A stretch of DNA of 64,000 nucleotides from Sisyra terminalis (Eukaryota; Arthropoda; Insecta; Neuroptera; Sisyridae). Where the stretch lies: the NCBI GenBank assembly GCA_958496175.1, contig OY292277.1, forward strand, positions 1,302,001-1,366,000, given 5' to 3'. The notes beneath the pieces are model-generated. The model worked only from the letters and a program-made list of their open reading frames with translations, was not told where the DNA came from and made no database searches. This document shows, one piece after another, positions 51,845 to 62,500 of this stretch. The position numbers were made by a program, and so were the translations under genes. Numbering within the stretch: the stretch's first letter is position 1; every line of letters starts with the position of its first letter.

Positions 51845-54556
51845 TCAAACATTAATATTCAATCAGACTATAGCAAAAGAAAACATCCCTTATATCCTGT
51901 TTTTCCCAATTTAAATTGGCCTTGTTTTAACTTTGAAATGGAATTGTGGACGTCCTGTTACCCACAGGAAGAAAATTTCTTCAAATTGTAATTCACTTAA
52001 ACGTCCCTAATCTTAATTACTTGAGAAAACTAGGCCTAATTTTGAAAAATCTGTCATTAAACAGGCCTTATTTCAGACGGAAAATGTCACATCTATTTAA
52101 GGCTCTAAAACTTCCCGGTTTAAATTCCCGGCAAACTATCACGATAAATTAATGTTTCTTTTTTTGAGAACGTGGAGAAAGATTCAAACATTAATATTCA
52201 ATCATACTATAGCAATAGAAAACATCCCTTATAACCTGTTTTTCCTAATTTAAATTGGCCTTGTTTTAACTTTGAAATGGAATTGTGGACGTCCTGTTAC
52301 CCACAGGAAGAACATTTCTTCAAATTGTAATTCACTTAAACGTCCCTAATCTTAATTTCTTGAGAAAACTAGGCCTTATTTTGAAAAATATGTCATTAAA
52401 CAGGCCTTATTTCAGACGGAAAATGTCACATCTATTTAAGGCTCTAAAACTTCCCGGTTTAAATTCCCGGCAAACTATCCCGATAAATTAATGTTTCTTT
52501 TTTTGAGAACGTGGAGAAAGATTCAAACATTAATATTCAATCATACTATAGCAAAAGAAAACATCCCTTATATCCTGTTTTTCCCAATTTAAATTGGCCT
52601 TGTTTTAACTATGAAATGGAATTGTGGACGTCCTGTTACCCACAGGAAGAAAATTTCTTCAAATTGTAATTCACTTTAACGTCCCTAATCTTAATTTCTT
52701 GAGAAAACTAGGCATTATTTTGAAAAATCTGTCATTAAACAGGCCTTATTTCAGACGGAAAATGTCTCATCTATTTAAGGCTCTAAAACTTCCCGGGTTA
52801 AATTCCCGGCAAACTATTCCGATAAATTAATGTTTCTTTTTTTGAGAACTTGGAGAAAGATTCAAACCTTAATATTCAATCAGACTATAGCAAAAATAAC
52901 CATCCCTTATATCCGGTTTGTCCCAATTTAAATTGGCCTTGTTTTAGCTTTGAAATAGAATTGTGGACGTCTTGTTACCCACAGGAAGAAAATATCTTCA
53001 AATTGTAATTCACTTAAACGTCCCTAATCTTAATTTCTTGAGAAAACTAGGCCTTATTTTGAAAAATCTGTCATTAAACAGGCCTTATTTCAGACGGAAA
53101 ATGTCTCATCTATTTAAGGCTCTAAAACTTCCAGGTTTAAATTCCTGGCAAACTATCCCGATACATTAATGTTTCTTTTTTTGAGAACTTGGAGAATGAT
53201 TCAAACATTAATATTCAATCAGACTTTAGCAAAAAAAAACCATCCCTTATATCCGGTTTTCCCAATTTAAATTGGCCTTGGTTTAACTTTGAAATGGAAT
53301 TGTGGACGTCCTGTTACCCACAGGCAGAACATTTCTTCAAATTGTAATTCACCTAAACGTCCCTAATCTTAATTTCTTGAGAAAACTAGGCCTTACTTTG
53401 AAAAATCTGTCATAAAACAGGCCTTATTTCAGACGGAAAATGTCTCATCTATTTAAGGCTCTAAAACTTCCCGGTTTAAATTCCCGGCAAACTATCCCGA
53501 TAAATTAATGTTTCTTTTTTTGAGAACTTGGAGAAAGATTCAAACATTAATATTCAATCAGACTATTGCAAAAAAAACCATCCCTTATATCCGGTTTTTC
53601 CCAATTTAAATTGGCCTTGTTTTAGCTTTAAAATGGAATTGTGGACGTCCTCTTACCCACAGGAAGAATATTTCTTCCGATTGTAATTCAATAAAACGTC
53701 CCTAATCTTAATTTCTTGAGAAAACTAGGCCTTATTTTGAAAAATCTGTCATTAAACAGGCCTTATTTCAGACGGAAAATGTCTCATCTATTTAAGGCTC
53801 TAAAACTTCCAGGTTTAAATTCCTGGCAAACTATCCCGATACATTAATGTTTCTTTTTTTGAGAACTTGGAGAATGATTCAAACATTAATATTCAATCAG
53901 ACTTTAGCAAAAAAAAACCATCCCTTATATCCGGTTTTCCCAATTTAAATTGGCCTTGGTTTAACTTTGAAATGGAATTGTGGACGTCCTGTTACCCACA
54001 GGCAGAACATTTCTTCAAATTGTAATTCACCTAAACGTCCCTAATCTTAATTTCTTGAGAAAACTAGGCCTTACTTTGAAAAATCTGTCATAAAACAGGC
54101 CTTATTTCAGACGGAAAATGTCTCATCTATTTAAGGCTCTAAAACTTCCCGGTTTAAATTCCCGGCAAACTATCCCGATAAATTAATGTTTCTTTTTTTG
54201 AGAACTTGGAGAAAGATTCAAACATTAATATTCAATCAGACTATTGCAAAAAAAACCATCCCTTATATCCTGTTTTTCCCAATTTAAATTGGCCTTGCTT
54301 TAACTTTGAAATGGAATTGTGGACGTCCTGTTACCCACAGGAAGAACATTTCTTCAAATTGTAATTCACTTAAAAGTCCCTAATCATAATTTCTTGAGAA
54401 AACTAGGCCTTATTTTGAAAAATCTGTCATTAAACAGGCCTTATTTCAGACGGAAAATGTCTCATCTATTTAAGGCTCTAAATTTTCCCGGTTTAAATTC
54501 CCGGCAAACTATCCCGATACATTAATGTTTCTTTTTTTTAAAACGTGGAGAAAGAT
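51845..54556 (+). repeat. SatB 8-mer higher-order repeat, copy 1 (2,712 bp)
   Basis: Eight monomers repeated in tandem at +2,712 bp (8 x 339). Diagnostic variants are ACTATCACGATAAATT, AAAATATGTCATT, AACTATGAAATGG, TTCCCGGGTTAAATTCCC, TTCAAACCTTAATATT, CAAAAATAACCATCC, CACCTAAACGTCC, CTTACTTTGAAAAATC, AAGAATATTTCTTCC and CTTAAAAGTCCC. A two-monomer (678-bp) duplication is nested inside (about 53,131-53,808 and 53,809-54,486). Confidence 0.88.
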
Positions 54557-57268
54557 TCAAACATTAATATTCAATCAGACTATAGCAAAAGAAAACATCC
54601 CTTATATCCTGTTTTTCCCAATTTAAATTGGCCTTGTTTTAACTTTGAAATGGAATTGTGGACGTCCTGTTACCCACAGGAAGAAAATTTCTTCAAATTG
54701 TAATTCACTTAAACGTCCCTAATCTTAATTACTTGAGAAAACTAGGCCTAATTTTGAAAAATCTGTCATTAAACAGGCCTTATTTCAGACGGAAAATGTC
54801 ACATCTATTTAAGGCTCTAAAACTTCCCGGTTTAAATTCCCGGCAAACTATCACGATAAATTAATGTTTCTTTTTTTGAGAACGTGGAGAAAGATTCAAA
54901 CATTAATATTCAATCATACTATAGCAATAGAAAACATCCCTTATAACCTGTTTTTCCTAATTTAAATTGGCCTTGTTTTAACTTTGAAATGGAATTGTGG
55001 ACGTCCTGTTACCCACAGGAAGAACATTTCTTCAAATTGTAATTCACTTAAACGTCCCTAATCTTAATTTCTTGAGAAAACTAGGCCTTATTTTGAAAAA
55101 TATGTCATTAAACAGGCCTTATTTCAGACGGAAAATGTCACATCTATTTAAGGCTCTAAAACTTCCCGGTTTAAATTCCCGGCAAACTATCCCGATAAAT
55201 TAATGTTTCTTTTTTTGAGAACGTGGAGAAAGATTCAAACATTAATATTCAATCATACTATAGCAAAAGAAAACATCCCTTATATCCTGTTTTTCCCAAT
55301 TTAAATTGGCCTTGTTTTAACTATGAAATGGAATTGTGGACGTCCTGTTACCCACAGGAAGAAAATTTCTTCAAATTGTAATTCACTTTAACGTCCCTAA
55401 TCTTAATTTCTTGAGAAAACTAGGCATTATTTTGAAAAATCTGTCATTAAACAGGCCTTATTTCAGACGGAAAATGTCTCATCTATTTAAGGCTCTAAAA
55501 CTTCCCGGGTTAAATTCCCGGCAAACTATTCCGATAAATTAATGTTTCTTTTTTTGAGAACTTGGAGAAAGATTCAAACCTTAATATTCAATCAGACTAT
55601 AGCAAAAATAACCATCCCTTATATCCGGTTTGTCCCAATTTAAATTGGCCTTGTTTTAGCTTTGAAATAGAATTGTGGACGTCTTGTTACCCACAGGAAG
55701 AAAATATCTTCAAATTGTAATTCACTTAAACGTCCCTAATCTTAATTTCTTGAGAAAACTAGGCCTTATTTTGAAAAATCTGTCATTAAACAGGCCTTAT
55801 TTCAGACGGAAAATGTCTCATCTATTTAAGGCTCTAAAACTTCCAGGTTTAAATTCCTGGCAAACTATCCCGATACATTAATGTTTCTTTTTTTGAGAAC
55901 TTGGAGAATGATTCAAACATTAATATTCAATCAGACTTTAGCAAAAAAAAACCATCCCTTATATCCGGTTTTCCCAATTTAAATTGGCCTTGGTTTAACT
56001 TTGAAATGGAATTGTGGACGTCCTGTTACCCACAGGCAGAACATTTCTTCAAATTGTAATTCACCTAAACGTCCCTAATCTTAATTTCTTGAGAAAACTA
56101 GGCCTTACTTTGAAAAATCTGTCATAAAACAGGCCTTATTTCAGACGGAAAATGTCTCATCTATTTAAGGCTCTAAAACTTCCCGGTTTAAATTCCCGGC
56201 AAACTATCCCGATAAATTAATGTTTCTTTTTTTGAGAACTTGGAGAAAGATTCAAACATTAATATTCAATCAGACTATTGCAAAAAAAACCATCCCTTAT
56301 ATCCGGTTTTTCCCAATTTAAATTGGCCTTGTTTTAGCTTTAAAATGGAATTGTGGACGTCCTCTTACCCACAGGAAGAATATTTCTTCCGATTGTAATT
56401 CAATAAAACGTCCCTAATCTTAATTTCTTGAGAAAACTAGGCCTTATTTTGAAAAATCTGTCATTAAACAGGCCTTATTTCAGACGGAAAATGTCTCATC
56501 TATTTAAGGCTCTAAAACTTCCAGGTTTAAATTCCTGGCAAACTATCCCGATACATTAATGTTTCTTTTTTTGAGAACTTGGAGAATGATTCAAACATTA
56601 ATATTCAATCAGACTTTAGCAAAAAAAAACCATCCCTTATATCCGGTTTTCCCAATTTAAATTGGCCTTGGTTTAACTTTGAAATGGAATTGTGGACGTC
56701 CTGTTACCCACAGGCAGAACATTTCTTCAAATTGTAATTCACCTAAACGTCCCTAATCTTAATTTCTTGAGAAAACTAGGCCTTACTTTGAAAAATCTGT
56801 CATAAAACAGGCCTTATTTCAGACGGAAAATGTCTCATCTATTTAAGGCTCTAAAACTTCCCGGTTTAAATTCCCGGCAAACTATCCCGATAAATTAATG
56901 TTTCTTTTTTTGAGAACTTGGAGAAAGATTCAAACATTAATATTCAATCAGACTATTGCAAAAAAAACCATCCCTTATATCCTGTTTTTCCCAATTTAAA
57001 TTGGCCTTGCTTTAACTTTGAAATGGAATTGTGGACGTCCTGTTACCCACAGGAAGAACATTTCTTCAAATTGTAATTCACTTAAAAGTCCCTAATCATA
57101 ATTTCTTGAGAAAACTAGGCCTTATTTTGAAAAATCTGTCATTAAACAGGCCTTATTTCAGACGGAAAATGTCTCATCTATTTAAGGCTCTAAATTTTCC
57201 CGGTTTAAATTCCCGGCAAACTATCCCGATACATTAATGTTTCTTTTTTTTAAAACGTGGAGAAAGAT
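54557..57268 (+). repeat. SatB 8-mer higher-order repeat, copy 2 (2,712 bp)
   Basis: Tandem copy of the preceding eight monomers, with the same variants and the same nested two-monomer duplication (from about 55,843). No difference was noticed in the stretches compared. After about 57,269 the sequence follows a different family (CATACTATAGCCATAG). Confidence 0.88.
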
Positions 57269-59102
57269 TCAAACATTAATATTCAATCATACTATAGCCA
57301 TAGAAAACATCCCTTATAACCTGTTTTTCCTAATTTAAATTGGCCTTGTTTTAACTTTGAAATGGAATTGTGGACGTCCTGTTACCCACAGGAAGAACAT
57401 TTCTTCAAATTGTAATTCACTTAAACGTCCCTAATCTTAATTTCTTGAGAAAACTAGGCCTTATTTTGAAAAATCTGTCATTAAACAGGCCTTATTTCAG
57501 ACGGAAAATGTCTCATCTATTTAAGGCTCTAAATTTTCCCGGTTTAAATTCCCGGCAAACTATCCAGATACATTAATGTTTCTTTTTTTGAGAACGTGGA
57601 GAAAGATTCAAACATTAATATTCAATCATACTATAGCAAAAGAAAACATCCCTTATATCCTGTTTTTCCCAATTTAAATTGGCCTTGTTTTAACTTTGAA
57701 ATGGAATTGTGGACGTCCTGTTACCCACAGGAAGAAAATTTCTTCAAATTGTAATTCACTTAAACGTCCCTAATCTTAATTTCTTGAGAAAAATTGGCCT
57801 TATTTTGAAAAATCTGTCATTAAACAGGCCTTATTTCAGACGGAAAATGTCTCATCTATTTAAGGCTCTAAAACTTCCCGGTTTAAATTCCCGGCAAACT
57901 ATCCCGATAAATTAATGTTCCTTTTTTTGAGAACTTGGAGAAAGATTCAAACATTAATATTCAATCAGACTATAGCAAAAAAAACCATCCCTTATATCCG
58001 GTTTTTCCCAATTTAAATTGGCCTTGTTTTAGCTTTGAAATGGAATTGTGGACGTCTTGTTACCCACAGGAAGAAAATTTCTTCAAATTGTAATTCACTT
58101 AATCGTCCCTAATCTTAATTTCTTGAGAAAACTAGGCCTTATTTTGAAAAATCGGCCATTAAACTGGCCTTATTTCAGACGGAAAATGTCACATCAATTT
58201 ACGGCTCTAAAACATCCTGGTTTAAATTCCCGGCAAACTATCCCGATAAATTAATGTTTCTTTTTTTTAAATTGTGGAGAAAGATTCAAACATTAATATT
58301 CAATCAGACTATAGCAAAAAAAAACCATCCCTTATATCCGGTTTTTCCCAATTTTAATTGGCCTTGTTTTAACTTTGAAATGGAATTGTGGACGTCCTGT
58401 TACCCACAGGAAGAAAATTTCTTCAAATTGTAATTCCCTTAAACGTCCCTAATCTTAATTTCTTGAGAAAACTAGGCCTTATTTTTAAAAATCGGCCTTT
58501 AAACTGGCCTTATTTCAGACGGAAAATGTCACATCAATTTACGGCTCTAAAACTTCCAGGTTTAAATTCTTGGCAAACTATCCCGATAAATTAATGTTTC
58601 TTTTTTTTAAATTGTGGAGAAAGATTCAAACATTAATATTCAATCAGACTATAGCAAAAAAAAACCATCCCTTATATCCGGTTTTTCCCAATTTTAATTG
58701 GCCTTGTTTTAACTTTGAAATGAAATTGTGGACGTCCTGTTGCCCACAGGAAGAAAATTTCTACCGATTGAAATTCAATAAAACGTCCCTTATCTTAATT
58801 TCTTGAGAAAAATAAGCCTTATTTTGAAAAATCGGCCATTAAACTGGCCTTATTTCAGACGGAAAATGTCACATCAATTTACGGCTCTAAAACTTCCAGG
58901 TTTATATTCCTGGCAAACTATCCCGATACATTAATGTTTCTTTTTTTTAGAAGTTGGAGAATGATTCAAACATTAATATTCAATCAGACTTTAGCAAAAA
59001 AAAACCATCCCTTATATCCGGTTTTTCCCAATTTAAATTGGCCTTGTTTTAACTTTGAAATGGAATTGTGGACGTCCTGTTACCCACAGGAAGAAAATTT
59101 CT
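57269..59102 (+). repeat. SatB monomers preceding the second diverged block
   Basis: The first four or so monomers follow 49,811-51,360 at about -7,457 bp. The last two follow 40,269-40,777 at -18,325 bp. The segment is thus a mosaic of two earlier regions. The T-run near 58,258 and 58,598 reads TTTTTTTTAAATTGTGG in place of TTTTTTTGAGAACTTGG. Confidence 0.75.
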
Positions 59103-59554
59103 TTCCATTGTTATTTATTAGATAGCCTTAAATCTACAAACATTGATATAACAAGGCCTAAATTCATTTTCTAAATTATTTCTTTTTTCAATCAATTCTA
59201 ATTTGTTGGCAATTCGAATTGTTTAGAATTTTGAATTAAGACAACGCCACAATGTGTTTCGAATTTAGTTGGAAGCTATGAGTACATCCACCTGATTCAC
59301 AGGTGGCACTAAAAACTTAAGGTGGTTAAGTGACATTACATGTCAAGAGTTCACACGTTCTAGCATAGATGGAAAGACAGCAGATGTCAATTTGACAACT
59401 AACTTTTGAAAGTATTTCAAATTTTAATTGTATTTAATATTAAAATTTAATTGTATTTCTTCACATTGTAAATCACTAAAAAGCCTTAAATCTACAAACG
59501 TTGAGAAAACAAGGCCTTATATTGAAAAATCACCCTTTTAAACGGCCTAATTTC
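59103..59554 (+). other. Diverged block 2 interrupting SatB (copy of block 1)
   Basis: Copy of 40,778-41,229 at exactly +18,325 bp with no indel. Comparing by eye I find four substitutions in about 452 bp: A/T in TTTCAAACAATT, C/T in the hairpin loop, T/A in TTTTGATAGTATT, and A/G in TTTTAATTATATTTAA. It is flanked by canonical SatB on both sides. The near identity, with shared flanking monomers on the left, favours a segmental copy inside the array over two independent insertions. Confidence 0.85.
59288..59306. other. Inverted repeat (7-bp arms) in diverged block 2
   Basis: CCACCTG and CAGGTGG around the loop ATTCA. Arms are identical to those of block 1, and only the loop differs. Function is unknown. 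Confidence 0.6.
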
Positions 59555-62500
59555 TGACGGAAAATGTCACATCAATTTACGGCTCTAAATCTTCCCGGTT
59601 TAAATTCCCGGAAAACTATCCCAATACATTGATGTTTCATTTTTTGAGAACGTGGAGAAAGATTCAAACATTAATATTCAATCAGACTATAGAAAAAGAA
59701 AACATCCCTTATATCCGGTTTTTCCCAATTTAAATTGGCCTTGTTTTAGCTTTGAAATGGAATTGTGGACGTCTTGTTACCCACAGGAAGAAAATTTCTT
59801 CAAATTGTAATTCACTTAATCGTCCCTAATCTTAATTTCTTGAGAAAACTAGGCCTTATTTTGAAAAATCGGCCATTAAACTGGCCTTATTTCAGACGGA
59901 AAATGTCACATCAATTAACGGCTCTAAAACATCCTGGTTAAAATTCCCGGCAAACTATCCCGATAAATTAATGTTTCTTTTTTTGAGAACGTGGAGAAAG
60001 ATTCAAACATTAATATTCAATCAGACTATAGCAAAAGAAAACATCCCTTATATCCGGTTTTTCCCAATTTAAATTGGCCTTGTTATTGCTTTGAAATGGA
60101 ATTGTGGACGTCCTGTTACCCACAGGAAGAAAATTTCTTCAAATTGTAATTCACTTAAACGTCCCTAATCTTAATTTCTTGAGATAACTAGGCCTAATTT
60201 TGAAAAATCTGTCATTAAACAGGCCTTATTTCAGACGGAAAATGTCACATCTATTTAAGGCTCTAAAACTTCCCGGTTTAAATTCCCGGCAAACTATCCC
60301 GATACATTAATGTTTCTTTTTTTAAAACGTGGAGAAAGATTCAAACATTAATATTCAATCATACTATAGCAAAAGAAAACATCCCTTATATCCTGTTTTT
60401 TCCAATTTAAATTGGCCTTGTTTTAACTTTGAAATGGAATTGTGGACGTCCTGTTACCCACAGGAAGAACATTTCTTCAAATTGTAATTCACTTAAACGT
60501 CCCTAATCTTAATTTCTTGTGAAAACTAGGCCTTATTTTGAAAAATCTGTCAATAAACAGGCCTTATTTCAGACGGAAAATGTCTCATCTATTTAAGGCT
60601 CTAAATTTTCCCGGTTTAAATTCCCGGCAAACTATCCCGATACATTAATGTTTCTTTTTTTGAGAACGTGGAGAAAGGTTCAAACATTAATATTCAATCA
60701 TACTATAGCAATAGAAAACATCCCTTATATCCTGTTTTTCCCAATTTAAATTGACCTTGTTTTAACTTTGAAATTGAATTGTGGACGTCCTGTTACCCAC
60801 AGGAAGAAAATTTCTTCCGATTGTAATTCAATAAAACGTCCCTTATCTTAATTTCTTGGGAAAACTAGGCCTTATTTTGAAAAATCGGCCATTAAAGTGG
60901 CCTTATTTCAGACGGAAAATGTCTCATCTATTTAAGGCTCTAAAACTTCCCGGTTTAAATTCCCGGCAAACTATCCCGATAAATTAATGTTTCTTTTTTT
61001 GAGAACTTGGAGAAAGATTCAAACATTAATATTCAATCATACTATAGCAAAAGAAAACATCCCTTATATCCTGTTTTTCCCAATTTAAATTGGCCTTGTT
61101 TTAACTTTGAAATGGAATTGTGGACGTCCTGTTACCCACAGGAAGAAAATTTCTTCAAATTGTAATTCACTTAAACGTCCCTAATCTTAATTTCTTGAGA
61201 AAACTAGGCCTTATTTTGAAAAATCGGCCATTAAACTGGCCTTATTTCAGACGGAAAATGTCACATCAATTAACGGCTCTAAAACATCCTGGTTTAAATT
61301 CCCGGCAAACTACCCCGATAAATTAATGTTTCTTTTTTTGAGAACGTGGAGAAAGATTCAAACATTAATATTCAATCAGACTATAGCAAAAGAAAACATC
61401 CCTTATATCCGGTTTTTCCCAATTTAAATTGGCCTTGTTTTAGATTTGAAATGGAATTGTGGACGTCCTGTTACCCACAGGAAGAAAATTTCTACCGATT
61501 GAAATTCAATAAAACGTCCCTTATCTTAATTTCTTGAGAAAAATAAGCCTTATTTTGAAAAATCGGCCATTAAAGTGGCCTTATTTCAGACGGAAAATGT
61601 CTCATCTATTTAAGGCTCTAAAACTTCCCGGTTTAAATTCCCGGCAAACTATCCCGATAAATTAATGTTTCTTTTTTTGAGAACTTGGGGAAAGATTCAA
61701 ACATTAATATTCAATCAGACTATAGCAAAAAAAACCATCCCTTATATCCGGTTTTTCCCAATTTAAATTGGCCCTGTTTTAGCTTTGAAATGGAATTGTG
61801 GACGTCTTGTTACCCACAGGAAGAAAATTTCTTTAAATTGTAATTCACTTAAACGTCCCTAATCTTAATTTTTTGAGAAAACTAGGCCTTATTTTGTAAA
61901 ATCGGCCATTAAACGGGCCTTATTTCAGACGGAAAATGTCACATCAATTTACGGCTCTAAAACATCCTGGTTTAAATTCCCGGCAAACTATCCCGATAAA
62001 TTAACGTTTCTTTTTTTGAGAACGTGGAGAAAGATTCAAACATTAATATTCAATCGGACTATAGCAAAAGAAAACATCCCTTATATCCGGTTTTTCCCAA
62101 TTTAAATTGGCCTTGTTTTAGATTTGAAATGGAATTGTGGACGTCCTGTTACCCACAGGAAGAAAATTTCTACCGATTGAAATTCAATAAAACGTCCCTT
62201 ATCTTAATTTCTTGAGAAAAATAAGCCTTATTTTGAAAAATCGGCCATTAAACTGGCCTTATTTCAGACGGAGAATGTCACATCTATTTAAGGCTCTAAA
62301 ACTTCCCGGTTTAAATTCCCGGCAAACTATCCCGATACATTAATGTTTCTTTTTTTTAAAACGTGGAGAAAGATTCAAACATTAATATTCAATCATACTA
62401 TAGCAAAAGAAAACATCCCTTATATCCTGTTTTTCCCAATTTAAATTGGCCTTGTTTTAACTTTGAAATGGAATTGTGGACGTCCTGTTACCCACAGGAA

